Notes: generated by a model from the letters alone, not told the origin. Counted from the first letter of the stretch, positions 7,593 through 17,248 are shown. The stretch is 64,000 bases of DNA from an uncultured Pseudomonas sp. (GCA_943914515.1 CALUCI010000006.1:1-64000), one strand, 5' to 3'. Program-made: numbers and translations.

Positions 7593-10019
7593 ATGTTGCA
7601 TGTCTCCGTACGTACCCGCCCGCAATCCTTGCGCCAGGCCGTGGCACTTGCCGCCTTGCTCGGGCTCCTGGCGCCGGTCAATGCTCACGCCTCTGGCTCC
7701 GGAACCGCCGCTGTCTCTCAGGTCTTCAGCATCGCGGCCCAGCCGCTGGACAGCGCACTGACCCGATTCGCCGATCAGGCAGGCCTGCGCATCATTTTCA
7801 ATTCCGACGAGGTCAGTGGCCTGAGCAGCCCCGGCTTGAGCGGGTCGTTCACGCTCAATGAGGCACTTGAGCATCTGCTCAGCGGCAGTGGTTTCGGCTA
7901 CGAGTTCGTCAATGCCAAGACGCTGACCTTGCGCAAGGTCGCGACGGCTTCCGGCGCGCTGGAGCTGGGCGCTACCGATGTGAATGCCCGTCGCCTGGGG
8001 GCGACGACCGAGGGCACCGGCTCCTACACCAACGGCCTCACCAGCACGGCAACCCGCCTGGGGCTTTCGCCGCGTGAAACGCCGCAGTCCGTCAGTGTCG
8101 TCACCCGGCAGCAGATGGACGACCAGAACATGCAGTCCCTGGAAGACGTCGCCAAGGCGGCGACGGGCATCAGCACGGTCAAGGGCTTCGGCACGGAGCG
8201 TCCGCTTTACTACTCGCGAGGATTCCAGGTCGACGACCTGCAGTTCGATGGCCTGCCGAGCAGCGTCATGGAAAGCTTCTCGATGGACGTCATGTCGGTG
8301 AACAACATGGCCATGTATGACCGGGTGGAAATTGTCCGCGGCGCCAACGGCCTGATGCAAGGGGCCGGCAATCCGTCTGCGGCGATCAACATGGTGCGCA
8401 AGCGCCCGACCCGTGACTACCAGCTCAAGGCGGAAATCGGCGCCGGCTCGTGGGACAACTACCGCACTCAACTCGATGTCGGTGGCCCGCTGAACGCCGA
8501 GGGCACCCTGCGTGGCCGTACGGTACTGATGTACAACAGCCGAAACAGCTATCAGGACTACGCCGACAAGGACAATCAACTGTTCTACGCCATCGGCGAA
8601 GCCGACCTCAGCGACGCGACCACGGTTGCGGTGGGGGCCTCGTTCCAGCAGGACAACAACGGCGGCTACGACTGGGGCGGTTTGCCGACGCACCTGGATG
8701 GCAGTGCCTACAATTTCTCGCGCTCGACGTCGTTCGCCGGCAAGTGGGCCTATCTGGACAAGATCAACCGCAACGTCTTCGCCGATATCAAGCACCGTTT
8801 CAACGAGGACTGGAACCTCACCGTCGCCACCAATCTGATCTGGTCCAATGCCGACTTTCTCGCTCAGGTCGGCTACCACACCTACGACACTGATACGACG
8901 ATGCAGTACTGGCCGAACAGCGCCCGTTACGACGATGAGCAGATCAATCTCGACGCGGCGCTCAACGGTGCATTCACCCTGCTGGGGCAGAAGCATGAGG
9001 TCGTGGTCGGAACCAGCATGCGGCGCGACAGGCTGCAGTACGTGACCGGCTCATCCAGCGTGAACCCCAGAGTCGACATTCTGGACTTCGACACCGCGGA
9101 ATTCCCCAAACCGCAGATAGTCGGCAACCTGACGCCGAGCCGGCATGTGCGCAAGGACAAGGGGATTTATGCCGCCACTCGGCTCAACCCGTCCGATGAC
9201 CTGCACGTGATTCTCGGCAGCCGCTTGAGCTGGGTCGACTACGACACCCAAGGCCCCTGGGAAACTGACCGCTTCAAGGAAAACCGCAAGGTCATCCCTT
9301 ACGGCGGCATCGTCTATGACCTCGATGACACCACCTCGGTTTACGCCAGCTATACCGAGATCTACAAAATGCAGAGCAACTACAGCACCGACAACAAACT
9401 GCTGGAGCCGACTACAGGCAGCAACTACGAAATCGGCGTGAAGAACGAGCTGTTCGATGGCCGCTTGAATACCTCCCTGGCGCTCTTCCAGGTCGACCAG
9501 AGCGGTCTGCCACAGGTCGTTCCCGAGGCCGGGCGTGTCTGCGGGCCAACCCGCGATTCGCGTTGCTACGTCGAGGGTGCCAAGGTGCGAAACCGAGGAT
9601 TCGATGCAGAGGTTTCAGGCGAGCTGATGCCCGGCTGGAATGCGTCGATGGGGTACACCTACAGTCATCCCAAATACGTGGCGGGGACCAGCAAGGGCAA
9701 CACCTACGGCACAGAGAACTCGCCACAGCGACTGTTCAAGGCGGCCACCACCTATCAACTGCCAGGCGAGCTGGATCAATGGCGAGTGGGTACCAGCCTC
9801 TACCATCAGAGCAAGCTGTACCTGAACACGCTTTCGCAGAGCGCCTACAACCTGGTGGACCTCAATGCCAACTTCCGGGTTGACCGCAACCTAAGCGTTC
9901 AATTGAACCTCAACAACATTTTTGACGAGAAGTACTACACCGCGATCTTCAGTCAGGACACGGGAAACTATTACGGCGAGCCGCGCAATTTTGCCGTCAC
10001 GCTGCGTTACGAGAACTAG
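7593..10019 (+). CDS. TonB-dependent siderophore receptor with STN signalling domain, cassette 1
   Basis: 808 residues. After a signal peptide ending NAHAS comes the STN domain (about 45-125, FSIAAQPLDSALTRFADQAGL), which marks a receptor that signals to FecR. The plug (RETPQSVSVVTRQQMDDQNM; IVRGANGLMQGAGNPSAAINMVRKRP) and a 22-strand barrel ending in RYEN follow. It belongs to the FpvA/FhuE-like ferri-siderophore receptors; the ligand cannot be read. It is strikingly similar throughout to the convergent receptor at 10083-12515. It follows the sigma/FecR pair on the same strand after a gap with its own candidate promoter. Confidence 0.93.
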   Translation: MLHVSVRTRPQSLRQAVALAALLGLLAPVNAHASGSGTAAVSQVFSIAAQPLDSALTRFADQAGLRIIFNSDEVSGLSSPGLSGSFTLNEALEHLLSGSGFGYEFVNAKTLTLRKVATASGALELGATDVNARRLGATTEGTGSYTNGLTSTATRLGLSPRETPQSVSVVTRQQMDDQNMQSLEDVAKAATGISTVKGFGTERPLYYSRGFQVDDLQFDGLPSSVMESFSMDVMSVNNMAMYDRVEIVRGANGLMQGAGNPSAAINMVRKRPTRDYQLKAEIGAGSWDNYRTQLDVGGPLNAEGTLRGRTVLMYNSRNSYQDYADKDNQLFYAIGEADLSDATTVAVGASFQQDNNGGYDWGGLPTHLDGSAYNFSRSTSFAGKWAYLDKINRNVFADIKHRFNEDWNLTVATNLIWSNADFLAQVGYHTYDTDTTMQYWPNSARYDDEQINLDAALNGAFTLLGQKHEVVVGTSMRRDRLQYVTGSSSVNPRVDILDFDTAEFPKPQIVGNLTPSRHVRKDKGIYAATRLNPSDDLHVILGSRLSWVDYDTQGPWETDRFKENRKVIPYGGIVYDLDDTTSVYASYTEIYKMQSNYSTDNKLLEPTTGSNYEIGVKNELFDGRLNTSLALFQVDQSGLPQVVPEAGRVCGPTRDSRCYVEGAKVRNRGFDAEVSGELMPGWNASMGYTYSHPKYVAGTSKGNTYGTENSPQRLFKAATTYQLPGELDQWRVGTSLYHQSKLYLNTLSQSAYNLVDLNANFRVDRNLSVQLNLNNIFDEKYYTAIFSQDTGNYYGEPRNFAVTLRYEN

Positions 10020-10040
10020 GCGGATACGACACAGGCTCAT

Positions 10041-10076
10041 CTGACTCGCCGCAGCCACGCTGCTGCGGCGAGTCAG
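10041..10076. terminator. Bidirectional hairpin between convergent receptors
   Basis: CTGACTCGCCGCAGC (10041-10055) is perfectly complementary to GCTGCGGCGAGTCAG (10062-10076) around a 6-base loop, giving a 15-bp stem. It sits in the 63-bp gap between two convergent receptor genes and can end transcripts from both sides, although no T tract follows. Confidence 0.75.
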
Positions 10077-10082
10077 ACCCCG

Positions 10083-12515
10083 TCAGTTCTCGTAGCGCAG
10101 TGTGACGGCGAAGTTGCGCGGTTCGCCGTAGTAATTGCCCAGGTTCGAGTTGTAGATGGCGGAGTAGTAGTTTTTGTCGAAGACGTTGTTGAGGTTCAGT
10201 TGTGCGCTGAGGTTCTGGTTGATCTGGTAGTTGGCGTTCAGGTCCACCAGGTTGTAGGCACCTTGCTCCACACGGCCCAGATAGACCTTGCTCTGGTGAT
10301 AGAGGCTGCCGCCCACGCGCCACTCGCTCAACTCGCCGGGCAAACGGTAGTTGGTCGCCAGTTTGAACAACCGCCGTGGGGAACTCTCGGTGGAGTAGTC
10401 GGTACCTTTGCGGGTTCCGCCGACATATTCAGGGTGGCTGTAGGTGTAGCCGACAACAGCGTTCCAGCCAGCGAGAATCTCGCCGGATGCTTCGACTTCA
10501 AAACCTCGGTTGCGCACCTTGCCGCCTTCCTCGTAGCAGGTGGAGGTTTGCCCTGGTCCGCAGATGCGTGGAGCGCCGGTGAGCGCTTGCGGCATATGGC
10601 TCTGGTCGACCTGGAAAACCGCCACCGAGGTATTCAGCAGCCCGTTGTAGAACTCGTTTTTCAGGCCGACCTCGTAGTTGCTGCCGGTGATCGGGTCGAG
10701 CAGCTTGTTGTTGATGTCGTAGTTGTTTTGCACCTGGTAGATCTCGGTGTAGCTGGCGTAGACCGAGGCGCTGTCGCTCAGGTCGTAGACCACACCGGCA
10801 TAGGGAATGACTTTGCCGTCTTCCTTGAAGCGGTCTTCATAGTCGGCAGACTCGTAGTCGACCCAACTGAAACGACTGCCCAGAATCACATGCACATCGT
10901 CGGTCGGGTTCAACCGGGTGGCGGCATAAAAACCCTTGTCCTTGCGCACGTTGCGGTACTGGATGCGCTCATAGCCGTAGGTGGGCGCGGCTATTTGTGA
11001 CGGGTTGAAATCAAGAATATCGACCACGCTCGGGTTGTTGTTGTAGCGCGACTCGTTGATGAACCGGTCCTTGCGCGCATTGGCCCCGAACACCAGTTCG
11101 TGGCGCTGGCCGAGCAGGTAGAAAGCGCCGCTCAACGCGGCATCCAGGCTGATCTGTTCGTCGTCGTACTTGGTGTCGTTGGTGAACATGCGGAACTGGT
11201 CGTTGCCGATGTTGTTACCGTAGAGGCCGAGAAAATCTGCGTTCGACCACGTCAGGTTGGTATTGACGGTCAGCTTCCAGTCATCGTTGAACGCATGCTT
11301 GATGTCCGCGAATACCGTGCGATTGATCTTGTTCAGATGGGCCCAGCTCGGCGCAAACGAAGTCGAGCGCGACAGTGGATAGAAGTCGCCATTGAGTTGA
11401 ACGGGCAAGCCGCCCCAGTCATAACCGCCGTGATAATCCTTCTGCAGCACGGTGCCGAGGCTCACCGTCGTAGCGTCGCCCAGGTCGGCTTCGCCAATCG
11501 CGTAGAAGAGCTGGTTCTCTTTGTCGGCACGGTCTGCGAAACCATTGCCGGTGTTGTACATCAGTACGGTTCTGCCACGCAGTGTGCCCTGTTGGTTCAG
11601 AGGCCCGCTGACGTCGATCTGACTGTGGTAGTTGTCCCAGGAGCCGCCGCCGATTTCCGCTTTGAACTTGTAGGTGTCGGTTGGACGCTTGCGCACCAGG
11701 TTGATCGCCGCCGAAGGATTTCCCGCTCCCTGCATCAGGCCGTTGGCGCCGCGAACGAACTCGACGCGGTCGTAGATGGCCATGTTGTTAACCGAGGTGA
11801 CGTCCATCGAGTAGCTTTCGGAAATGCTGGTCGGGACGCCATCGTATTGCAGGTCGTTGACCTGGAAGCCACGGGAAAAATAGCGCGATCGTTCGGTACC
11901 GAATTCCTTGTTGGTGTTGATCCCCGTCGCCGCCCTGGCCACGTCTTCCAGCGACTGCATGTTCTGATCGTCCATTTGCTGGCGGGTGACGACGCTGACC
12001 GACTGAGGTGTTTCGCGCAGCGAGAGGTTCATCCGCGTCGCGGTGTTGCTGCTACCGGTGGTGTAGGACCCCGACCCCTCGGTGGTTTCGCCCAGCCCGG
12101 AGCCGGTCACGGTGGTCGCCCCCAGTTGCAATGCGCCCGACTGCGTAGCCAGCAGCACATAGCTGTTGTCCCTGCCGGCAACGGCCTGCAATCCAGACCC
12201 GCTCAGCAGTACGGAAAAACCCTGCTCGATGCTGTAGCGGCCTTTGAGGCCGCGGCTTTGCCTGCCCTCGGTCAGCCCGTTGTCGAATGACAGGACAACG
12301 CCTGCCTGCGTGGCAAAGGTATTCAGCACGGAGGCAAGCGAGCCGGCTTCGATCGCAAATTCCTGCTGGTGCAGCGCACCGGTTGTGACCTGGCTTTCCG
12401 CAGCGCTGGTAAAGGCTGGCGTGGCCATCAACAGCGAGGCGCCAAACATTGCAAGGCGTAGCGCGTGCTGGGCGTTCAACGGGGCGGCGCAGAAGCCTGG
12501 AAGGGGATGCTGCAT
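10083..12515 (-). CDS. TonB-dependent siderophore receptor with STN signalling domain, cassette 2
   Basis: 810 residues from ATG 12515, chosen because AGGAGA lies just upstream; the open frame runs further to 12662 without a signal sequence. The order is signal peptide (MATPAFTSAAES), STN domain (FAIEAGSLASVLNTFATQAGV), plug (RETPQSVSVVTRQQMDDQNM), then a barrel ending RYEN. It is a close paralogue of the receptor at 7593: the plug, the YDWGGLP loop and the C-terminus are nearly identical, while extracellular loops differ. That suggests related but distinct siderophores. Its sigma/FecR pair lies divergently at 12702, so all three genes share one control region. Confidence 0.93.
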   Translation of the reverse strand: MQHPLPGFCAAPLNAQHALRLAMFGASLLMATPAFTSAAESQVTTGALHQQEFAIEAGSLASVLNTFATQAGVVLSFDNGLTEGRQSRGLKGRYSIEQGFSVLLSGSGLQAVAGRDNSYVLLATQSGALQLGATTVTGSGLGETTEGSGSYTTGSSNTATRMNLSLRETPQSVSVVTRQQMDDQNMQSLEDVARAATGINTNKEFGTERSRYFSRGFQVNDLQYDGVPTSISESYSMDVTSVNNMAIYDRVEFVRGANGLMQGAGNPSAAINLVRKRPTDTYKFKAEIGGGSWDNYHSQIDVSGPLNQQGTLRGRTVLMYNTGNGFADRADKENQLFYAIGEADLGDATTVSLGTVLQKDYHGGYDWGGLPVQLNGDFYPLSRSTSFAPSWAHLNKINRTVFADIKHAFNDDWKLTVNTNLTWSNADFLGLYGNNIGNDQFRMFTNDTKYDDEQISLDAALSGAFYLLGQRHELVFGANARKDRFINESRYNNNPSVVDILDFNPSQIAAPTYGYERIQYRNVRKDKGFYAATRLNPTDDVHVILGSRFSWVDYESADYEDRFKEDGKVIPYAGVVYDLSDSASVYASYTEIYQVQNNYDINNKLLDPITGSNYEVGLKNEFYNGLLNTSVAVFQVDQSHMPQALTGAPRICGPGQTSTCYEEGGKVRNRGFEVEASGEILAGWNAVVGYTYSHPEYVGGTRKGTDYSTESSPRRLFKLATNYRLPGELSEWRVGGSLYHQSKVYLGRVEQGAYNLVDLNANYQINQNLSAQLNLNNVFDKNYYSAIYNSNLGNYYGEPRNFAVTLRYEN

Positions 12516-12701
12516 GCTGTCTCCTGATGCGGTTATCGGCGTTTTATGAGGTGTCTGCAAAAGGAGTCGCGCTGCCGATGGAAAAGTGACAACGCCTTTC
12601 CAAATTTTTTTCGCCCCGTGGTTTTGACCTGATGGCGGATTGCCCTTGGGCGACCATTTCACTATATTGCGATTAATTCGTATTCTCTATTTGGCACCGA
12701 C
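12516..12701. promoter_or_regulatory. Divergent control region of cassette 2 with candidate Fur box
   Basis: ATTGCGATTAATTCGTATTC (12666-12685) resembles Pseudomonas Fur boxes of the TTGCGAATNATTC type and lies just before the sigma gene. On the other strand an A-tract followed by TTTGGAAAGG (about 12610-12590) matches the TTTGGCAAGG before the cassette 1 receptor and may be part of the sigma-dependent receptor promoter. Confidence 0.45.
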
Positions 12702-13217
12702 ATGCCGTCTGGCAACCCTATCGCAACCCTCTACAACGACCATCAACCCTGGCTGATCAACTGGCTGCGCAAGCGCACCGGGTGCTCGCAGGTGGCGGCC
12801 GACTTCGCCCAGGACACCTTTCTGCGCGTGCTGCTCGCCGAGCGCCGTCAACCCGTCGCGGCCACCCTCAACGAGCCCCGACATTTTCTGGTGACCATCG
12901 CCAAGCGGGTGATGATCGACAGTTTTCGTCGTCAGTCGGTGGAGCGCGCCTACCTCGAAGTGCTCGCCGAGCAGCCGGAGTCGTTCGAGATTTCCGCCGA
13001 GGAAAAACTGTCCCTGCTGCAGACCCTTCTGGAGTTGGATCGCATGCTGGACGGTCTGGGTGTGAAGGCTAAAACGGCGTTCCTGATGTCCCAGGTTCAG
13101 GGGCTGACTTACCCGCAGATCGCCGAACACTTGCAGGTGTCGGCCAGTTCGGTGACCAAATACATCGCCCGCGCTACTGAGCGCTGCCTGCTGTACGTCG
13201 TCGAAAATCCGTGGTGA
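12702..13217 (+). CDS. FecI-type ECF sigma factor, cassette 2
   Basis: 171 residues. Region 2 shows VAADFAQDTFLRVL and HFLVTIAKRVMIDSFRR; region 4 shows VQGLTYPQIAEHLQVSASSVTKYIARATERC. This ends in the CLLYV type tail shared with the sigma at 29563 rather than the sigma at 5890. It overlaps the FecR start (GTGA). It is transcribed away from its receptor, an inverted layout compared with cassettes 1, 3 and 4. A Fur-box-like sequence lies 20-40 bp upstream. Confidence 0.93.
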   Translation: MPSGNPIATLYNDHQPWLINWLRKRTGCSQVAADFAQDTFLRVLLAERRQPVAATLNEPRHFLVTIAKRVMIDSFRRQSVERAYLEVLAEQPESFEISAEEKLSLLQTLLELDRMLDGLGVKAKTAFLMSQVQGLTYPQIAEHLQVSASSVTKYIARATERCLLYVVENPW

Positions 13218-14161
13218 CCAGCGACGCACAGCGCCAGGCGCTTCGCCACGCTGCCGAGTGGTTCGCGCATCTGTCGGCGAACCCCGACGACCCGGCGCTG
13301 CACGCCCAGTGGCAACGCTGGCACTGCCTGAGTGCGGAGCATCAGTGGGCATGGCAGCGGCTAAGCGAGTTGCAGGCGCGCATTGGCAACATGCCGCGGC
13401 ACCTGGCCTGGGAGGTCATGGAAAAATCCACGCTGCGCGAAAGCGGCCCGAGTCGCCGCACTGTTCTCAAAGGGCTGTTGCTGGGTGCCGCAACGAGCTC
13501 ATTGGCCTGGCAGGGATATGGCGTTGCGCCGAAATGGCTGGCCGACGTCAAAACCCGCGTCGGTGAACAGCGCCGGGAGACGCTGTCTGACGGCACCTTT
13601 GTGGTATTGGATACCGATACCGCACTGGACGTGGTCTTCAATGCCAGCACCCGTCTGCTGATCCTCAGGGCAGGGGAGATCCATGTCACCACGGGCAAGG
13701 ACGCCCGACCGTTCCTGGTGCGCAGTGCTCAAGGTGAACTGCGCGCATTGGGCACCCGTTTCGCAGTGCGCCAGCTCGATGGGCTGACGCGTCTTGGCGT
13801 CTACAGCCATGCCGTTGCGGTCCGTCCGGAGATGGCGACAGATGAGGTCGTGATCGAGCAAGGACAGTCGGTGAGCTTTGACCGCCAGCGGCTGCTGGCC
13901 ACGCAAGCGCTGGAAAGCGCTGAAGAGGCCTGGACCCAGGGGCGGCTGGTGGTGGAGGGGTGGCGGTTGGACAGGCTGATCGACGAGTTGCAGCGCTATT
14001 GTCCCGGCTATCTCGGCTGTGCGCCCGAGGTCGGTCATCTGCGGGTGTCGGGTTCGTATTCGCTTGGCAATATCGAGGTTACTTTGGCGACTATTGCGCG
14101 TTCGTTGCCGGTGCGGGTTCAGCAGCGGACGGGGTATTGGAGGCGGGTTGTGGCGGTTTGA
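13214..14161 (+). CDS. FecR-family anti-sigma regulator, cassette 2
   Basis: 315 residues from GTG 13214, overlapping the sigma stop by four bases. The cytoplasmic DUF4880 part (AAEWFAHLSANPDDPALHAQWQRW) is followed by SRRTVLKGLLLGAATSSLAW around residue 78. This twin-arginine-like sequence directly precedes the single transmembrane helix, as in FecR proteins thought to use the Tat pathway. The periplasmic FecR domain (ETLSDGTFVVLDTDTALDV; LRAGEIHVTTGKDARPFLV) and the C-terminal STN-contacting region follow. It controls the sigma factor in response to the receptor at 10083. Confidence 0.92.
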   Translation: MTSDAQRQALRHAAEWFAHLSANPDDPALHAQWQRWHCLSAEHQWAWQRLSELQARIGNMPRHLAWEVMEKSTLRESGPSRRTVLKGLLLGAATSSLAWQGYGVAPKWLADVKTRVGEQRRETLSDGTFVVLDTDTALDVVFNASTRLLILRAGEIHVTTGKDARPFLVRSAQGELRALGTRFAVRQLDGLTRLGVYSHAVAVRPEMATDEVVIEQGQSVSFDRQRLLATQALESAEEAWTQGRLVVEGWRLDRLIDELQRYCPGYLGCAPEVGHLRVSGSYSLGNIEVTLATIARSLPVRVQQRTGYWRRVVAV

Positions 14162-14665
14162 GGGTGGGGGATTCTTGGAGGTTTATTCCGGCGAATATCT
14201 GATTGTTCATTGGGGTTGTGATCGGATTTTGGCGATAGGTTGTCAGTATGGGGGATGGCGGCTATCGACCAGTAGCCGCCCCTTGGTAGAGGGCAGCAAA
14301 CGGCCAATAGCGGCCAGCGATTCCTGCAAATAAATCTGTCCCCTTTGCTCAAGGAAATCATCCATTTGGACGGAGTCCAGTTCACAACGCACCTGCCGCA
14401 AACCACCGCGCACCGGATCAGTGATGGCCAAGTAATGGCCGAGTTCGCCAGTGGCCAGCCGGTCAACATCGAAACCCCGCCCCCGGTCCGTGCAGTGCCC
14501 AGGCCGACGTGCGCTACGACAAGCGCGAGCTGGAGAGCATTGGCGATGCAGTAGCTTGAACATCTGGACAGATGAAAAGTACCAGATGCGCCTTGATCGA
14601 CCTGTCTATTAGCCACTAATCTCCAATATGGGTGACTGCGATTGGCTAAAAGGGAGTTTGGTGCA
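14162..14665. other. Gene-poor stretch with dispersed repeat motifs
   Basis: About 500 bases without an intact gene. It holds repeat-family motifs (GATGGCGGCTATCGACCAGTAGCC near 14260 in pieces, CGGCCAATAGCGGCCAG near 14305, CTATTAGCCACTAATC near 14605) and the gene remnant listed separately. Base composition falls toward the AT-rich peptidase gene that follows. Confidence 0.5.
14345..14555 (+). pseudogene. Remnant of an unrecognised gene with a frameshift
   Basis: One frame reads well-formed protein (IIHLDGVQFTTHLPQTTAHR, then MAEFASGQPVNIETP). It loses sense near 14495, after which another frame gives QADVRYDKRELESIGDAVA ending at TAG 14552. Together these look like the last 70 or so residues of a protein broken by a frameshift, with no upstream part. 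The family is not recognised. Confidence 0.35.
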
Positions 14666-15835
14666 ATGAATGAAAAGTGGCTTTTAAGTCTGGCCTTGGC
14701 ATTACTCTCTAACGTGTGTAGCTCTGAGGAGCTGATCTCAGCTTTCAAAAAAATTCCCTCAGAATTCATAATTACACCACATGAACAACACATTATACAA
14801 AACATGCCCAGAGCAACCGCCCAGCAAGTACTTGGCTTATGCTATGCGCATTCCGCAGTTGCCATATTCAACTACTACCACTGCAAATATGAGAGTCTGG
14901 ACTGTAAGAATGCATCACCTGCACAGCTTGCATCTCCTATAGATATGGCCAGATTTGGAAGATTTAACGCAAGCAGTGAGAACTCAAGAACAGATGAGGA
15001 TGGGCTTACAGTTGTAACCTTAGACCTGAATGACTACAAACTTTTTAAATCAATTCATGAGGGCGGCAAGGGCACCGTCGCCTTGGAGCTGTTCGGTGAC
15101 TTAGCTAATGGCATAGCCTCTCAGCAGTGCGCTCCCTATGAGGGTATTTTCGGTGATGCTAGTATTGATAGTGGGGATCTGACTGAGGAAGACTATAAGA
15201 TTCAACGTGCGCAAATCGATAAGCTTTCTGGGTTTTATAATAAGTATAAAAATGATTGTCCTGACATCAGGAACTGCCCGGCCTCAGTGGTCACTGCATT
15301 TTCAGAACTAAATTTGCATGAGCGATACTCCAAGAGGCTGGGTTGGTCTCTGCAGTCAGAGTCCTATGAAGAATTCCTAGCAGCATTACTTCTGCCTGCA
15401 GAGTGCGCTCGAGCCAAAAATAAAATTTTCTTTGAGTACTCCCAGGCACTTAAATTTGACTTTTATCCTAAAACCACGCGTAAGAATAAAGAAAATTTTC
15501 GCACTGCCATGTCGAAAATCGTAGCCGCTGTAAACTCAGACAACCCAGTACTGCTTGAAGGTCTATGCCCATCTATGACAAAGAGTGGCAAGTGTTTCGA
15601 CGAAGGCACTCGTCACGCATTGGTCATCTATGGTTATGCCAAATTTTGTGCGGGCGATAAATGCAGGTATGGATTAAAACTTCACAATAGCTGGGGTAAG
15701 GCATGGCAAGATAGCGCCGATGCAACTTGGTATGACGCTAAAACCATATTGGACACCACAAATTACGAACATAGAAGTCTGTCTTGGTTTGTCCCGAAAC
15801 AAGAGTCAGACAACCCACAACCTACCAATCGCTGA
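14666..15835 (+). CDS. Secreted papain-like (C1A) cysteine peptidase
   Basis: 389 residues from ATG 14666, which has AAGGGAG about 10 bases upstream. A signal peptide (WLLSLALALLSNVCSSEE) predicts export. The papain triad is recognisable: QQVLGLCYAHSA with Cys59 and Gln53/54 for the oxyanion hole, GTRHALVIYGYA with His317, and LKLHNSWGKAW with Asn341. The 260-residue stretch between Cys and His is unusually long and contains cysteine-containing insertions. There is no obvious inhibitory prodomain; the Cys lies only about 40 residues after the signal peptide. The gene is clearly more AT-rich than its neighbours and sits among repeat DNA, which suggests acquisition by transfer. Substrate and role are unknown. 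Confidence 0.75.
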   Translation: MNEKWLLSLALALLSNVCSSEELISAFKKIPSEFIITPHEQHIIQNMPRATAQQVLGLCYAHSAVAIFNYYHCKYESLDCKNASPAQLASPIDMARFGRFNASSENSRTDEDGLTVVTLDLNDYKLFKSIHEGGKGTVALELFGDLANGIASQQCAPYEGIFGDASIDSGDLTEEDYKIQRAQIDKLSGFYNKYKNDCPDIRNCPASVVTAFSELNLHERYSKRLGWSLQSESYEEFLAALLLPAECARAKNKIFFEYSQALKFDFYPKTTRKNKENFRTAMSKIVAAVNSDNPVLLEGLCPSMTKSGKCFDEGTRHALVIYGYAKFCAGDKCRYGLKLHNSWGKAWQDSADATWYDAKTILDTTNYEHRSLSWFVPKQESDNPQPTNR

Positions 15836-16039
15836 TAAGGAGTACTGGCGCAATCTGATAGTAGCTGCCCGCGGGCGTCGGGGTGAAACCAGATAAGATC
15901 ATCATGGTCGGATCTAAAGTCGGCGACATGATCATCTGCACGTTACGATGGGGCGATAGCTTTCATTCGTCAGTGACGACTTTCGCCCCCGCCACAGGCC
16001 TCCGAAAAGTGTCCATTAAAAAAGCAACTCAACACAAAG

Positions 16040-16678
16040 TTATAAGTCCCCTTTCATCTCTATCCCAACCCCATCCAACAATCCCGTCAACGTACTCAAC
16101 CTCGTCCACTCCACAGCATTCCACCCTAACTCGCGTGCAGCCTGAACATTAGCCATCGTGTCATCGATCAACAGCAATTGCTCCGGTCGAAACCCGGTCA
16201 GTCCGGTAACTTTTTCATAGAACCCGAAGTTGGGCTTTCGGCAAGACAGTGCGGCCGAATAAAAGATGCCGTCGCAATGCTTGTCGAGCCCGAGCGACTC
16301 CATCAGAAAGCGTGCCCGAAGGTGCTCCTGGTTGGTTGCAAGATAGATCCCGACGCCTTGGCGGCGGTAGTGCGCCAAATCGTCCAGCAGTTGCAGGTCA
16401 AGGCGGGCGTCGTTCTCAAACCAGTACTTCAGTAACCGCTGCGCGGACAGGTGAGGTGCGATATCCGCCAGTACGGCTACCAGCGTCTGCTCAAGGCATG
16501 ATTTGCCGGTAACGATGTCTTCCCAGTGCGGCTTGAAAAGCGCCTCGTGAAGCGCCTGGCTAGCCAGCCCCAGATCCTGCTCAAGGGATGAAGCCCAAGC
16601 CTGCCCATCGGAGGGGCGACCGTTTACGAGAACGCCATCGACATCAACCATCAGTGCGTGAATCAACATAGCCTCCAT
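16040..16678 (-). CDS. HAD-superfamily hydrolase
   Basis: 212 residues starting at ATG 16678 (16669 is an alternative). Motif I is MVDVDGVLVNG, with both nucleophile and acid aspartates; motif II is the threonine in YLATNQEH; motif III/IV shows CRKPNFGFYEKV and LLIDDTMANVQAARELGW. The helical cap between motifs I and II is the C1 type seen in phosphoglycolate phosphatase-like enzymes. It probably dephosphorylates a small metabolite; the substrate is unknown. It stands apart from the membrane protein gene downstream of position 16739 on the same strand. Confidence 0.85.
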   Translation of the reverse strand: MEAMLIHALMVDVDGVLVNGRPSDGQAWASSLEQDLGLASQALHEALFKPHWEDIVTGKSCLEQTLVAVLADIAPHLSAQRLLKYWFENDARLDLQLLDDLAHYRRQGVGIYLATNQEHLRARFLMESLGLDKHCDGIFYSAALSCRKPNFGFYEKVTGLTGFRPEQLLLIDDTMANVQAARELGWNAVEWTRLSTLTGLLDGVGIEMKGDL

Positions 16679-16738
16679 GGCCGTTCTCAATAGGTTCAGT
16701 CAGGTAAATGATTTCGCAGCACAAGGCCTTGGATTCGA

Positions 16739-17173
16739 TCAATCCCTGGACGTGCGGACAAGCCCAGGAGCCGCTGTCGACCGACCGCGACGGTCCATCA
16801 AAACCGCAGCCCCAGCCAAGATGATCGCCAGCGTATAAGCAAACAGCCCCAGATTGACCCCGAATATCACTTTCTCCGAGCCATCGCTGAGCACCATCGA
16901 GCCGCCGTAGCTTGCGCGCAGCCAGTAACTCAGCAGAAAGCCCCCGGTAACGAACACCGTCAACAGGCTCGACAGGCGCACGTTGTCTCTGCCCCAGACC
17001 AGCCACACGCTGAACAGGCCTATCGCGGTGTTGGTAAATAGCTGCCATACCTCATGCAGCCGTGCATGCGCCTCCCAGGCAGGGTTGAAGACGTGTGTGT
17101 CATTGATTTCCAGCACCGGAACGACAACGGCGTAGAAGATGATCCCAATGGAAACGAGCAGTTTCGCCAGCAT
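16739..17173 (-). CDS. Small inner-membrane protein, function unknown
   Basis: 144 residues from ATG 17173, preceded by AAGGAAGGA. Four hydrophobic segments are seen: LLVSIGIIFYAVVVPVL, LFTNTAIGLFSVWLVW, LLTVFVTGGFLLSYWL and GVNLGLFAYTLAIILAGAAV. A conserved-looking ARLHEVWQLF lies in the loop after the first helix. I recognise no named family. It lies about 75 bp beyond the Lrp gene on the same strand. Confidence 0.7.
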   Translation of the reverse strand: MLAKLLVSIGIIFYAVVVPVLEINDTHVFNPAWEAHARLHEVWQLFTNTAIGLFSVWLVWGRDNVRLSSLLTVFVTGGFLLSYWLRASYGGSMVLSDGSEKVIFGVNLGLFAYTLAIILAGAAVLMDRRGRSTAAPGLVRTSRD

Positions 17174-17248
17174 GCCATCCTTCCTTGTCATGGGTATGGA
17201 GCAGGGTTGAGTAGAGCGGATTTCAGCCGGGCTAAGCAATCGTCACAT

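Noticed and set aside
15883..16152. 89-codon frame after the papain-like peptidase
   Set aside because: The last third overlaps the HAD gene and the sequence is Ser/Thr/Pro low complexity with no ribosome site.
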